A DNA stretch of 35,912 nucleotides from Candidatus Nanopelagicales bacterium (GCA_028825115.1 JAPKAV010000011.1:1-35912); one strand, 5' to 3'. Counted from the first letter of the stretch, positions 8,165 through 17,981 are shown. The notes: generated from the letters alone by a model not told the origin. Numbers and translations are program-made.

Positions 8165-9261
8165 GATTGCACTCCCGAGTCAGCAAAGCCTTCGTGGTAG
8201 TCAAGGAAGGCAGCACGCTGTGCATCAAGAGCCTCATGGCTATCGGCATATACGTTGTCAAAGATCGACTCGGGTGCCGGCTCACCCATGCTGCGGACCG
8301 CAGCTCGTAAGGTGTGCGCCCATGCATCCGCGTCAATATCAATTGCATCAAAGAAATTTCGATCAGCGATTCCATTACGCGCCAGCATGACTTTAAGCCT
8401 CTCGATTGGATCACGTAATTTCCAGTTTTGCAAATCATTTTCATGTCGATAACGCGTCGGGTCATCCGATGTTGTGTGGGCACCCATCCGATACGTGAAT
8501 GCTTCAATCAGGGTTGGGCCGGCACCACTGCGTGCCCGATCAAGAGCTGCCTTCGTAACGGCTATCACTGCCAGGATGTCATTTCCGTCTACCAAGACAC
8601 CGGGGAACCCGAAACCGTCTGCGCGTTTGTAAATCGGAGTTTTAACGAATTTCTCACTTGGCTGGCTAATGGCCCATTGGTTGTTTTGGCAAAAGAATAC
8701 GACCGGGGCGTCAAAAGTCGATGCAAAAACGAAACCCTCATTTACATCACCCTGAGCTGTCGCTCCGTCACCAAAGTAGGTAATCACGGCGTCTTCGCTT
8801 TGATCCAGAGTGCAACCCATGGCGTAACCAACTCCGTTGAGCACCTGGTTACCGATCACGATTGTGTAGCTATTGCATCGATGCTCAAGTGGGTCCCAAC
8901 CGCCATTAGAAATTCCGCGGTAGACCTCCATGATTTTCATGGGGTCCACACCGCGCATCCAGGCGACACCATGTTCGCGATAGGTCGGGAATGCAAAGTC
9001 ATTTTTTTCGAGTGCAAAAGCTGAGCCCACCTGAGCAGCCTCTTGACCCAACGACGAGGCCCAGAGACCAAGTTCCCCTTGGCGTTGAAGTGCCGTTGCC
9101 TCCTGATCCAGCCTTCGGACGAACACCATTTCGCGGTAGAGGGATTTGTACTGAGCGTGGGTAAGGTCCAAGGAATAGCTTTCATGGGTCACCAATTCAC
9201 CCTCTGGCGTGAGCAACTGCACCGCAGGGTTTTGTGGTTGTGGAGCCGTAGTCATTGTCAT
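8161..9261 (-). CDS. 2-oxoacid dehydrogenase E1 component, alpha subunit
   Basis: 366 residues with the thiamine-diphosphate/Mg-binding motif GDGATAQGDVNEGF...NNQWAIS and the phosphorylation-loop region YRMGAHTTSDDPTRYR. It is the first gene of the E1alpha-E1beta-E2 operon. No lipoamide dehydrogenase (E3) lies next to it, so E3 must be shared from elsewhere. ATG 9261 is used; a second in-frame ATG lies two codons later. The family decarboxylates pyruvate or branched-chain 2-oxoacids; the TSDDPTRYR stretch is typical of the branched-chain/actinobacterial type, which I take as weak support for branched-chain substrates. Confidence 0.92.
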   Translation of the reverse strand: MTMTTAPQPQNPAVQLLTPEGELVTHESYSLDLTHAQYKSLYREMVFVRRLDQEATALQRQGELGLWASSLGQEAAQVGSAFALEKNDFAFPTYREHGVAWMRGVDPMKIMEVYRGISNGGWDPLEHRCNSYTIVIGNQVLNGVGYAMGCTLDQSEDAVITYFGDGATAQGDVNEGFVFASTFDAPVVFFCQNNQWAISQPSEKFVKTPIYKRADGFGFPGVLVDGNDILAVIAVTKAALDRARSGAGPTLIEAFTYRMGAHTTSDDPTRYRHENDLQNWKLRDPIERLKVMLARNGIADRNFFDAIDIDADAWAHTLRAAVRSMGEPAPESIFDNVYADSHEALDAQRAAFLDYHEGFADSGVQS

Positions 9262-9652
9262 TGTGATTCACGCTTGTCAAGGCGTGTCCTTTCGCCCCTA
9301 GTCTGCCATCTACTTAATTCTGTCGGCTACCACATCCAAGTGTTTCCCTTTAATATCATGGTTACCTCGCTGCTCTTCTTGGATGACCTTTGCGCCTTTA
9401 GCTCTAATACGAGCCATGCACGGTGGTAACGATCCCCTGAATTTCGAGCGCGATAGGGATGTGGAAAAAGTTTTCACCGGTCTGACGGCCAAATTGCCCA
9501 CGAGAAAGATCCAAAACGTCCATGTGTCAATCTTTGCCGGTGCACGAGTGGCCGCTAGGCGCCGTCAGACCCTAATTACGGGACTTTGGTCCTAAGCCTC
9601 ACTTACGAGACAGTCGCCGGTACCGGGGATATCACTCTGACATGCTGCCCTC
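9262..9652. other. 391-bp intergenic region between divergent E1-alpha operon and EamA gene
   Basis: No convincing gene is seen. A 59-codon reading frame (ATG 9416 to TAA ending 9595) has no Shine-Dalgarno sequence and no recognisable family, so it is not called. The region should hold the promoter of the 2-oxoacid dehydrogenase operon (reading left) and that of the EamA gene (reading right). The DosR/DevR-like box at 9576-9596 is its only distinctive element. Confidence 0.5.
9576..9596 (+). promoter_or_regulatory. DosR/DevR-like palindromic box
   Basis: The core GGGACTTTGGTCC (9580-9592), flanked by TTAC and TAA, is close to the mycobacterial DosR/DevR consensus TTSGGGACTWWAGTCCCSAA, with a GGAC...GTCC dyad. 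It lies about 60-75 bp before the EamA start. If real, it would put the EamA gene, or less likely the divergent operon, under a hypoxia, redox or dormancy regulator. Only one copy was noticed in the window. Confidence 0.35.
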
Positions 9653-10606
9653 GTGACAGCCGATGTTCGAGGGGTAACCGAAGCCCCATTCCGCACAATC
9701 ATGGGACCTTTGATCACTCTCTGGATCGTTTGGGGTTCTACTTACACGGGCATCGCTCTCATGGTGAAATCTATGCCACCACTCATTGGGTCCGGCACAC
9801 GCTTTATTGCGGCTTCCCTAGTTTTGGGAATAATCGTGCTGCTGGTCAAAGGTCCGCGCGCATTCACAGTAACCTGGCCGCAAGTTCGTGGCGCGGTCTT
9901 CATGGGAGTTACGATTCTCGGCGTAGCGATTGGAATTGTGTCGCTCGCCGTGAGATACGTACCCACAGGCATCGCTGCCCTCATCGTCTCGGTCTTGCCA
10001 CTGTGGATTATTCTCTTTCGACTCCGGGCAGGAGATCGCCCCTCTCGGCTGACCTTAATAGGTGTTGGGGTGGGCCTCATTGGCCTTTTCCTGATCCTCA
10101 TTCCCGGTGGAACTGTGCCGATTAGCGGTGCGAGTAACACTCAAGTCGCACTCTGGTCTGTTGCAATTGCGTGCGGTAGTTTTTGTTGGGCATTTTTTAG
10201 TTGGCGGTCTACGAGCTACCAACAACCAAAAAACCCGCTGACTACGGCTGTCATTCAGCTCGCAACTGCGGGCATTTTTCTCACCTTGGTGGGCGCCCTC
10301 ATTGGGGAGAGATGGAATTTTGGCATTATTACCCAACAATCTTGGGCTGGATGGGTATTCCTGGTATTTGCTTCCACAATTGCTTATGGCGCGTTCGTCT
10401 GGCTGATTAATAACGCGCCTATGTCACTGGTGACAACCCACGCCTATGTCAACCCAATGGTCGCAGTAACCCTAGGATTTTTGATTCTAAAAGAACCTAT
10501 CAGCCTGGATGTAGTTGTCGGCCTGTCCATCGTGGTCGGTGGAGTTGCGCTCGTGGTTAGCGGCGAACGCCGAACCCGCCAGCTACTTGCAGAGCAACCT
10601 CAATAA
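9653..10606 (+). CDS. EamA/DMT-family transporter (RhaT-like exporter)
   Basis: 317 residues with ten predicted membrane helices arranged as two EamA repeats: the first begins PLITLWIVWGSTYTGIALM, the second at about residue 165 (VALWSVAIACGSFCWAFFSWRS). The N-terminal WGSTY motif is typical of the family. Members export amino acids or other small metabolites; the substrate is not predictable. GTG 9653 is the given start, but the first ~15 residues are hydrophilic and a start at a later codon (ATG at 9701) is possible. The 3' end overlaps the convergent hisC by 50 bp. The DosR-like box upstream is its only regulatory hint. Confidence 0.82.
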   Translation: MTADVRGVTEAPFRTIMGPLITLWIVWGSTYTGIALMVKSMPPLIGSGTRFIAASLVLGIIVLLVKGPRAFTVTWPQVRGAVFMGVTILGVAIGIVSLAVRYVPTGIAALIVSVLPLWIILFRLRAGDRPSRLTLIGVGVGLIGLFLILIPGGTVPISGASNTQVALWSVAIACGSFCWAFFSWRSTSYQQPKNPLTTAVIQLATAGIFLTLVGALIGERWNFGIITQQSWAGWVFLVFASTIAYGAFVWLINNAPMSLVTTHAYVNPMVAVTLGFLILKEPISLDVVVGLSIVVGGVALVVSGERRTRQLLAEQPQ

Positions 10607-11651
10607 ACCGGTCATTCGCTTCTCGCTCTCCAATGGAAATTCGTAACCCCTCACCGGGAAATGGTCGCACTGACAGTCCTGCTTCTTCTAAAGCAACGTG
10701 TAATTTATCCGTGTCCGGCCCAAGCCGAATCCAGATGAAATTCGCATAACTCGGTTGAAGCTCGTATCCGCCAGCGTTAAGTGCGCTAAAAACTCGTTCC
10801 CGTTCCGCTACTACGGATGCGACCCGCTCAAGTAACTCAGGTTCCGCGTTGATGGATGCGATCGCAGCGACTTGAGCAAGTGAGGAAATTCCAAATGGCA
10901 TTGCTGTTTTGCCTAACGCTTGGGTAATCGGTTCCTGAGAAATTGAAAACCCGACTCGCAAACCCGCCAGGCCATATGCCTTTGAAAATGTACGCAGGAT
11001 TACAACATTTGAGTGCTCTCGATACACACGGAGCGAGTCGATTCTTTTCTCCTGCGAGACGTATTCGATGTATGCCTCGTCGAGCACAATCACAATCTCG
11101 ACCGGGACCTGCCTAATAAATTTTTCAAGGTCGTCCCGGTCAACAATTTGTCCCGTTGGGTTATTTGGTGAACAAATAAAAATCACTCTGGTTTCCGGGG
11201 TAAGCGCATCCAGCATTGCATCGAGGTCGTGGGTTTCATCGTTCTTTAAGGGAACTTGAATACTGTGCGCACCGGCTATTCCAGTCCAAATGGGGTAGGA
11301 CTCGAAACTGCGCCACGCGTACATAATGTTGTCGCCAGAACCTGCCGCAGAAGCAATTATCTGTCCACACAGTGCGACGCTTCCCGTGCCCAATGAAACA
11401 TGTTCGGTCGGAACTCCAAAGTGCGCGGCAATCGCGGCAACAAGTTCATGTGAAAAAGGGTCGGGGTACCTATTAATGTCAGGCACGGCGTTCACAATCG
11501 CTGCTTGCACACTTTTAAGCGGTGTGTGGTGGCTCTCGTTACTGGAGATCTTGTAAGTGGTGATATCGGTTCGCGGAAGCGGACGCTGACCCGCTTTGTA
11601 CGAGGGCAACTCCTCGAGGTCGGGGCGCAGTCGTGGACCGTTAGTACTCAC
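10557..11651 (-). CDS. hisC: histidinol-phosphate aminotransferase family (HisC-type, PLP-dependent)
   Basis: 364 residues, fold-type I aminotransferase. Seen are YKISSNESHHTP at the N-terminus, SPNNPTGQ (~161-168), the DEAYIEY motif (~191) and the PLP Schiff-base Lys224 in TFSKAYGLAGLRVG. These match HisC, which makes histidinol phosphate with glutamate as donor; close relatives act on aromatic amino acids (the actinobacterial Pat/HisC2 branch). No other his gene is nearby, so an aromatic aminotransferase role is a real alternative. GTG 11651 follows TAAATT plus a 6-nt spacer, a leaderless-type promoter, with no Shine-Dalgarno sequence. The last 50 bp overlap the EamA gene tail to tail. Confidence 0.85.
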   Translation of the reverse strand: MSTNGPRLRPDLEELPSYKAGQRPLPRTDITTYKISSNESHHTPLKSVQAAIVNAVPDINRYPDPFSHELVAAIAAHFGVPTEHVSLGTGSVALCGQIIASAAGSGDNIMYAWRSFESYPIWTGIAGAHSIQVPLKNDETHDLDAMLDALTPETRVIFICSPNNPTGQIVDRDDLEKFIRQVPVEIVIVLDEAYIEYVSQEKRIDSLRVYREHSNVVILRTFSKAYGLAGLRVGFSISQEPITQALGKTAMPFGISSLAQVAAIASINAEPELLERVASVVAERERVFSALNAGGYELQPSYANFIWIRLGPDTDKLHVALEEAGLSVRPFPGEGLRISIGEREANDRFIEVALQVAGGFGVRR

Positions 11652-11657
11652 GAGGTC

Positions 11658-11663
11658 AATTTA
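11658..11663 (-). promoter_or_regulatory. putative leaderless -10 box for hisC
   Basis: TAAATT on the minus strand ends 6 nt before the GTG of hisC. This is the TANNNT-N6-start arrangement of leaderless actinobacterial transcripts. No -35 element is evident. Confidence 0.45.
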
Positions 11664-11848
11664 GGGGATATCGGCTAATCCTTCAACAGCGTGCCGCCCT
11701 CGACTTTGTGCTCTCCTGCAAAGTCACCTTCTCTGGCTGAAACTTCAATAGGTACTCTCCCTAGACCGACCAAGGAAACTTTTCAGGCATAAATCCGCCA
11801 TAAACACTCCAATCTCTAAAGTCCTCGCCAATCGAGAAATGGGTTTAG

Positions 11849-11854
11849 TAACCT
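11849..11854 (+). promoter_or_regulatory. putative leaderless -10 box for the SpoIIE-type phosphatase gene
   Basis: TAACCT ends 6 nt before the GTG at 11861. No Shine-Dalgarno sequence lies between them. The 209-bp gap to divergent hisC holds no other feature that I recognise. Confidence 0.45.
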
Positions 11855-11860
11855 AATGGC

Positions 11861-13387
11861 GTGACTTTGCGTAGACGAGCCTTTTTTGCGTCCGCTGGCG
11901 GGCTTGGAGTTATTCTCCTTGGCTTCATTTTTGCGATCAGCACCTTCATTTCTGTCTCAAGCTCACAGTCGAAAATTAATGGCCTTCTCACCCCCGCTGC
12001 TCAAATGACAAATTCTCTCCTGATGGCCCAGACCACTGCCTCGGGTGACCTTGCAGACTACGTTCTCACTAGTGATGAAGCTGCACTCGCTAGCCACCAA
12101 AGTGCTATTTCGACCACAAATGTCATGTTTACTAATTTGCTGGATACTTTTGGAGAAGAAAACCTAGCTCTGGTCGCTCTCGTAGAGAAATCAGCCTCAG
12201 CCCAAAGAGCCTGGATCAGCGAAGACGCTGAACCAACTTTGGTGGCAATGGCTGATGGTAAGCAGCCGAAAGCAAGTCGCCTCACCAACAAAGCAAAAGC
12301 ATGGGCCGCATACGATGCGATGATTTCTGCCACAGTTGCGTTACAGGACGAGATAGAACTTCAGCGTCAGGAAGCTAGCGACTCGGTCGCTAGCAGTGCC
12401 CGAACACTCGGCACACTTCTTATCTTGGGCGGACTACTACTCGTGGTCGGATTTATTGGCTACTTCATTTACTTCCAGCGTTGGGTAATTTTTCCCCTAA
12501 TGGATATCCGAAAGGATCTACAACTCTCAACGCGCGATCCAATGCACACGCATCCGATCGAACCGTTGGGACCGCCTGAATTTTTCTCACTGGCAAAAGA
12601 TTCGGAGTCACTCCGCCGTCAACTTGTCAGCGAGATTGATGAAGCATCAGCGGCGCGCAAGGGACTCACTCAAGATGCTCCTCTGGTTGCCGCAATCAGA
12701 GCAGAGATGCGAGTCAACAGTTCATTGCACTGTCCAGGAATTGCAATCGCCGGATTGGCGGCCACTGCCGAGGGCGTACTTGCAGGTGACTACTGGGACT
12801 ACATTCCAATAAGTGATACTCGCGTTGTATTAATGATTGCTGATGTCGGTGGTCACGGACCTTCAGCAAATGTAGTCGCGCTTCGAGTGAGAGCAATTAT
12901 TTGTACGGCACTGGCGAAAGGGCTCACACTCACCGATGCTGTGGAGCTCGCGGCTGAATCGACTAAACATGATGAATTATTCGTCACCGTGCTCCTGATT
13001 GCGGTTGATGTCGCGGTTAATGAATTGGAATGGCTCAATGCGGGCCACCCTCCCGGAATTGGGATTACCCGTGACAAAGACCTATTCAGTCTTGACGCAA
13101 CTGGACCTTTGCTTTCATCACTAGGGGGTGATTGGAAAGTCCGAACACATCCGTTCGCCCCCGGAGATTTGATTCTCGGCGTGACCGACGGATTCCTCGA
13201 GGGTCAAGCCGTCACTAGTGCCGCCGAGGAAACCCAAGCGATCATTCAAATTCTTAGGGGCCTGGATGGTCCAGTTCGACAAAACCCGGCTGAAATCGTA
13301 GAGCGACTCGTTGCTCATGTGCGCGAGATTTCCCCACGATGGAGCAGCAACGATGTGACCGTAGTGGCGCTTAGCAGGGTGGAATAA
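11861..13387 (+). CDS. membrane sensor with SpoIIE/RsbU-type PP2C phosphatase domain
   Basis: 508 residues. Transmembrane helices at ~9-31 and ~186-210 enclose an extracytoplasmic all-helical sensor region of ~150 residues, resembling a CHASE3/four-helix-bundle sensor. A short HAMP-like linker leads to the C-terminal SpoIIE domain (~270-508) with its metal-binding motifs: GDYWDY, IADVGGHG, GVTDGF and SSNDVTVV. Such proteins dephosphorylate STAS anti-anti-sigma factors and so switch alternative sigma factors or other partners in response to an external signal. No anti-sigma or STAS partner gene is adjacent, though the SulP protein downstream carries its own STAS domain. GTG 11861 is chosen because a leaderless promoter precedes it and the first helix follows at once. 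Confidence 0.85.
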   Translation: MTLRRRAFFASAGGLGVILLGFIFAISTFISVSSSQSKINGLLTPAAQMTNSLLMAQTTASGDLADYVLTSDEAALASHQSAISTTNVMFTNLLDTFGEENLALVALVEKSASAQRAWISEDAEPTLVAMADGKQPKASRLTNKAKAWAAYDAMISATVALQDEIELQRQEASDSVASSARTLGTLLILGGLLLVVGFIGYFIYFQRWVIFPLMDIRKDLQLSTRDPMHTHPIEPLGPPEFFSLAKDSESLRRQLVSEIDEASAARKGLTQDAPLVAAIRAEMRVNSSLHCPGIAIAGLAATAEGVLAGDYWDYIPISDTRVVLMIADVGGHGPSANVVALRVRAIICTALAKGLTLTDAVELAAESTKHDELFVTVLLIAVDVAVNELEWLNAGHPPGIGITRDKDLFSLDATGPLLSSLGGDWKVRTHPFAPGDLILGVTDGFLEGQAVTSAAEETQAIIQILRGLDGPVRQNPAEIVERLVAHVREISPRWSSNDVTVVALSRVE

Positions 13388-13434
13388 CGCACACCTGTCA
13401 GATCCCTGTCCCTTGCCCGTGACATAATTGGGAG

Positions 13435-14694
13435 ATGATCAAATCTACTCGAAACCTACTCGCTTCCCTGATTGCGGTCGCCCTTGTCATCCCCGTCGCT
13501 ACTCCTGCCCAAGCCGCGCGGATCAAGGATCCATCGGCGAACCTTAAAGGGACCGTTATCCAAGACTCACTCTTCGGATTACACGTCAACGGTGCCGAAC
13601 GTGGCGTCTGGCCCACCATCAATTTTGGGTCGCTTCGGCTGTGGGACAACGCAACTTCCTGGACCAATATTGAAACATCAAAAGGTGTCTTTGATTGGAC
13701 TAACCTTGATAAAGTCGTCGCGGACGCAAACACGAATGGTGTAACTGACATTCTCATGGTTCTTTCTGGAACCCCGACCTGGGCAACCAACCAGCGCAAC
13801 CCAATCTCCCTACCAGCGCCTAACGCATCCGGGGTACCGGCAAACATGGCCGACTGGGATGACTGGGTTCGTGCGGTGGCAACTCGATACAAGGGCAAGA
13901 TTACGAACTACCAACCATGGAATGAAGCCAATCTCAAAACCTTCTACACCGGAACTCCAGCCCAAATGGCTGACCTGACCAAGCGTGCTCACGACATCAT
14001 CAAGAGCATCGATCCAAGCGCAACAATCGTTGCACCAAGTACCGGGCTCCGATTAAATGGGGCACTCCAGAGGTTCTATCCAAAATTTCTCAAGGAACTT
14101 AAGGCCCGTAACTGGCCGGTCGACGTCTGGTCAGCCCACACCTACCCGAACTCTTTGGGTACTACTAATGACAGACGGGAACTAGCCAACAAGTGGATTG
14201 GGTTACTGAAAGCGGCCAAAGCGCCTAACTTGCCCCTGTGGGACACCGAGAATAACTACGGCTTAGGCGGGCCTGGGACGGATTTCCCAGAGCAGGACAT
14301 TGAAGGGACCAAAGCTGCAAACTGGACCGCAGTGACCTACCTTGATGCACTTCGCCTAGGTGTTTCTCGCGTCTACCTCTACCAGTGGGGCCCCTATAAC
14401 GACCTTTGGGGGATCCAATACAACGATGGGGCGCCCGGCGCTATCGCAATGAACACTTTGCAGGAGTGGATTGTGGGAACCACCTACAAGGGTTGCAAAG
14501 AAGCCAAGCGCAAAGTCACTTGCAAGTTTCGCACAAGTGATGGAGTCAATCGGATCGTTTATTCCGAAACTGCGAAGAAGGTATTCAAAGTAGCAAAGCG
14601 ATACAAGCAAATGTGCCAACTTAATGGAACCTGCTCAGCAATCCCTGCTAATCGCAAGGTGCGCACTCAAGGACCAGTACTACTTAAAAGGTAG
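13435..14694 (+). CDS. secreted clan GH-A (GH39/GH5-like) glycoside hydrolase
   Basis: 419 residues from ATG 13435, beginning with a signal peptide ending near PAQAARI. The (beta/alpha)8-barrel signatures of clan GH-A are visible: the acid/base Glu in the strand-4 motif YQPWNEAN and a candidate nucleophile Glu in PLWDTENNYG, with WSAHTYPN between them. The C-terminal ~60 residues are basic and Cys-containing (CKEAKRKVTCKF, CQLNGTC), possibly a wall-binding tail. The substrate is unknown; beta-xylosidase, mannanase and glucanase types share these motifs. A strong hairpin terminator follows 16 bp after the stop. The upstream gap is 47 bp, with CATAAT and GGGAG close to the start. Confidence 0.78.
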   Translation: MIKSTRNLLASLIAVALVIPVATPAQAARIKDPSANLKGTVIQDSLFGLHVNGAERGVWPTINFGSLRLWDNATSWTNIETSKGVFDWTNLDKVVADANTNGVTDILMVLSGTPTWATNQRNPISLPAPNASGVPANMADWDDWVRAVATRYKGKITNYQPWNEANLKTFYTGTPAQMADLTKRAHDIIKSIDPSATIVAPSTGLRLNGALQRFYPKFLKELKARNWPVDVWSAHTYPNSLGTTNDRRELANKWIGLLKAAKAPNLPLWDTENNYGLGGPGTDFPEQDIEGTKAANWTAVTYLDALRLGVSRVYLYQWGPYNDLWGIQYNDGAPGAIAMNTLQEWIVGTTYKGCKEAKRKVTCKFRTSDGVNRIVYSETAKKVFKVAKRYKQMCQLNGTCSAIPANRKVRTQGPVLLKR

Positions 14695-14709
14695 CGATTT
14701 CTCATTATT

Positions 14710-14746
14710 GAGGGCCGGTGCATTAATCGCACCGGCCCTCGTTTCT
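14710..14746 (+). terminator. Rho-independent-type terminator after the glycosidase gene
   Basis: A perfect 12-bp GC-rich stem (GAGGGCCGGTGC at 14710-14721 and its complement at 14729-14740) has a 7-nt loop and is followed by GTTTCTT. The U-tract is short, but the stem is strong and lies just after the stop codon. Confidence 0.8.
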
Positions 14747-14941
14747 TGCTATGCCAATTCAGACATTGCTGCGCCAAAAAATGCGGTTTGTCGCTCAACG
14801 TCCGCTGTAATTTTTTGGGACACATCAAGGCCATGTTGTGAGACGGCGTAAGCCGCACCCCCTGGTTACTCATAAATGGGTGCAGGTATTCCTCGGTCCA
14901 TCAGCGGTACTGTTATTATTTTTCAAAGAAAGAAGTACCCC

Positions 14942-16328
14942 GTGAGTACGCTTAGCACTCAGGATCAACAAGCCTCTACAGATGCAATCGAAGGCCCAAT
15001 TGTTCCTACATTTTTTAAATACCTAGTCCCGTCTTTGGTGGGCTTAATCGCCATGACCTCTGCCTCTTTGGTCGATGGCTTTTTCATTGGTAACTATGTT
15101 GGCGTCACAGCGCTTGCTGCCCTCAATCTCATAATCCCCATTATGACGATCCTATTTGGTGTTGGCATGATGTTGTCTATCGGCGGCTCTGTGCGGGGCG
15201 GTAAATATCTGGGCGAAGGTGATGTAGAAGCTGCGTCAGCAATTTTCAGCAAGACACTCATTTCGCTAGCCATTTATGGGTTTATAGTCATTTCCCTGGG
15301 CCTGGTTTCTGAAGACCAAATTTTCGCAGGGGTAGGAGCCAAGCAAGAACTTTTTCCAATGATGAGCGAATACTATCGAATCATCATGCCGTTTTTTTCG
15401 CTCAGTTTGCGATGGTAGCCCTGTACTTTTTTATTCGTTTGGATGGACTTCCTAACTTAGCAGACACATCGTTAGCTGTCGGTGCAGTAATCAACGTCAT
15501 GCTAGATTATTTGTTTATTGTATTATGCGAATGGGGTTTGACTGGCGCAGCATTTGCGACTGGCATTTCACAATCCATACCTTTACTGGTGATGCTGTAT
15601 TACTTTTTCTGGTCAAAACGAAGATTGAAATTCAGTTTCGGGCAAAAAAATTGGAAAGAAATTTTTCAGGCAGCCTATAACGGGATCTCAGAATTCATTA
15701 ATGAAATCTCTGGCGGTATTATCGCCTTCATCTTTAACTGGATGATGATTCAGCGTGGCGGCATCGACGGGGTTGCTGCCATTACAGTAGTAAACTATCT
15801 GCTACTTCTGGGTTTTATGGTCTTCTTTTCTATCTCCGACACTATTCAGGTCATGCTGTCTCAAAATTTTGGAGCCAGGCAGACAAAACGTATGGAAGAC
15901 TTCTTAAAAAAACAGCCTCCGGGATCATTTTGTTGGTGAGTGGGGGTTTTATCACTGCATTGCTCACATTGAATGAGTCGCTCATTTTGCTATTCGTGGA
16001 TGGAAAGAGTGATGAGAAAATGGTGGCAATGGCAACGGAGTTAATGGCGTACGTTTGGCCGGTGTTTCTTTTTGCTGGCGCCAACATGCTGATCTCGGGT
16101 TATCTCACCGCCGTACATCTGCCGTTTCAATCAGGCTTGGTCGCCCTGTGCAGTAGCTTGGTCCTGCCGGGTGGATTTTTGTTCCTGCTATATATTTTGC
16201 TAAGTGACTATCGTTTCGTCGCCGCACTCGCTGTGGCAGAAGGTGTGACGTTCGTGATCGCCTTTATAATTTTTCTCAGACACACACCTTCTACAGCAGT
16301 TGTAGCGATAGGTAAGTCGCTCAACTAA
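14942..16328 (+). pseudogene. MATE-family efflux transporter, broken by two -1 frameshifts
   Basis: Three consecutive reading frames together make one complete ~460-residue MATE transporter. Part 1 runs from GTG 14942 to about 15400, part 2 from about 15395 to 15908, part 3 from about 15905 to the stop at 16328. The first break is in a run of 7 T (about 15394-15400); one more T restores PFFFAQFAMVALYFFIRLDG. The second is in a run of 7 A (about 15906-15912); one more A restores FLKKTASGIILLVSGG. Both breaks are single-base losses from what would be 8-mers, so either sequencing error or a recent pseudogene is possible. MATE proteins export drugs or metabolites using Na+ or H+. The stretch looks AT-richer than its neighbours, a mild hint of transfer. 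Confidence 0.8.
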
Positions 16329-16493
16329 GGGAAATAAGCCCAACCGCTTCTGGCCCAACAGCATGCTACCCCCTACCCTGACTTCGCAGAAAGGGCTCTT
16401 CGTTGGTCAGGTATTAACGCCCCGGACAGGGAGTAAAAACTCTTATGATAAATCGTTTCTGTCCGCTCAATCCTCAATCGGTTCAGGAAGGTA

Positions 16494-17981
16494 CTAGTGG
16501 CCGATATTAAGTGTTCCCGTCAGTCGATCATGGAATTCCGCGCTTTTCTCATTGAATCCCACGATCACAACTTTCTTGTGACGGCGTTCATATTTACTCA
16601 CGACCGCGTCAAGGGTTGCAACAGTTGACGCGTCCCATACGTGGGCTTGAGTGAGATCGATAATTACCAAGTCTGGGTCCTCTGTGTAATCGAATAGGTA
16701 CACCAAATCATTACTCGACGCGAAGAACATTTCGCCGTGGACCTGATAACGTACCGCTTCGGCATTTGTTTCCGGATCAATTTCAAGGACGCGATCCATG
16801 GAAACGAGGTGGGCAACGCGCCTAGCGAACAGGACAGTGGCGGTGACCACTCCGGCTCCTACACCGATTGCAAGATTGTGGGTAATCAGCGTTGCCAGAA
16901 CGGTGGACAGCATCACGGTCGTTTCACTCTTGGGCATCGCCATAATTGTTCTCAGACTGTGCCAATCAAATGTTGCATATGCGACCACAATCATTACCGC
17001 AACCAGTGCCGCCATGGGGATTTCCGCTACCACCTCACCCAATGACACCACCAAGATCAAAAGGAATACACCCGCCAGAAATGTGGAGAGTCTGGTTCGA
17101 GCACCTGAACGAACGTTGATCATTGTTTGACCGATCATTGCGCAACCACCCATTCCACCGAAGAATCCGGTGACAATGTTTGCAACGCCCTGTCCCCATG
17201 ACTCGCGGGTCTTATCTGAGTGAGTGTCCGTGATGTCATCCACTAATTTCGCGGTCATCAAAGACTCCATGAGACCAACTAATGCAATCGCAAATGCAAA
17301 CGGCGCGATGATTATAAGAGTTTCGATAGTGAACGGGATGCTTGGAATGCTCAGAAAAGGCAGGCTATCTGGCAACTCACCTTGGTCACCAACGCGCGGA
17401 ACATCAATATTCATCAGAACAACGGTCAACGTGATCAGAACAACGGCGACGAGTGGTCCCGGAACTGCATTCGTGATGCGTGGCATCACAAAAATAATCC
17501 CGACTCCAATGATGACCATGGGGTACACCACCCACGGGACGTCGATCAGATACTGGAACTGCGCCGAGAAAATGAGGATCGCAAGAGCATTAACAAAACC
17601 AACCATCACGCTACGTGGGACAAAGCGCATCAAGCGTGCGACGCCAGCAAACGCCAGTAGGACTTGGAGGATCCCACCCAGAATCACTGCCGCCACCAAA
17701 TACTCCAAACCGTATTCGCGCGCGAGCGGCGCAACAACTAACGCAATCGCTCCCGTTGCGGCAGAGATCATGGCTGGTCGACCACCGGTAAAGGCAATGG
17801 TTACCGCCATGGTGAAGGAAGCAAAGAGCCCTACTCGTGGATCAACCCCCGCCAAGATCGAAAACGAGATTGCTTCGGGGATGAGGGCAATAGCCACAAC
17901 AAGTCCCGCGAGAATCTCGGTTCGAGCCACTTTAGGAGAAAGCCAAACTGGGCGACGTAATGAGGCAATAGTTAATGACAC
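16494..17981 (-). CDS. SulP-family anion transporter with C-terminal STAS domain
   Basis: 495 residues. An N-terminal membrane domain (~1-380; start signature [34 protein letters not shown]) is followed by a STAS domain (~395-495; [24 protein letters not shown]). SulP proteins carry sulfate, bicarbonate or other anions; the segment [25 protein letters not shown] is the conserved region near the transport core. Bicarbonate is a fair possibility in a carbon-anaplerotic setting, but the sequence alone does not decide. GTG 17981 is preceded by TAGGGT plus a 7-nt spacer (leaderless pattern). The 3' end is convergent to the broken MATE gene, with 165 bp between them and no clear terminator. Confidence 0.88.
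   Translation of the reverse strand: MSLTIASLRRPVWLSPKVARTEILAGLVVAIALIPEAISFSILAGVDPRVGLFASFTMAVTIAFTGGRPAMISAATGAIALVVAPLAREYGLEYLVAAVILGGILQVLLAFAGVARLMRFVPRSVMVGFVNALAILIFSAQFQYLIDVPWVVYPMVIIGVGIIFVMPRITNAVPGPLVAVVLITLTVVLMNIDVPRVGDQGELPDSLPFLSIPSIPFTIETLIIIAPFAFAIALVGLMESLMTAKLVDDITDTHSDKTRESWGQGVANIVTGFFGGMGGCAMIGQTMINVRSGARTRLSTFLAGVFLLILVVSLGEVVAEIPMAALVAVMIVVAYATFDWHSLRTIMAMPKSETTVMLSTVLATLITHNLAIGVGAGVVTATVLFARRVAHLVSMDRVLEIDPETNAEAVRYQVHGEMFFASSNDLVYLFDYTEDPDLVIIDLTQAHVWDASTVATLDAVVSKYERRHKKVVIVGFNEKSAEFHDRLTGTLNIGH

Noticed and set aside
9416-9595. Small 59-codon gene before the EamA gene
   Set aside because: No Shine-Dalgarno sequence, no recognisable family, and its 3' end is the DosR-like palindrome. 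Kept only as a remark.
14942-16328. Programmed ribosomal frameshifting in the MATE gene
   Set aside because: Two shifts in the same gene at plain homopolymers, with no regulatory role known for MATE transporters and no stimulating structure seen. Sequencing error or pseudogene is simpler.
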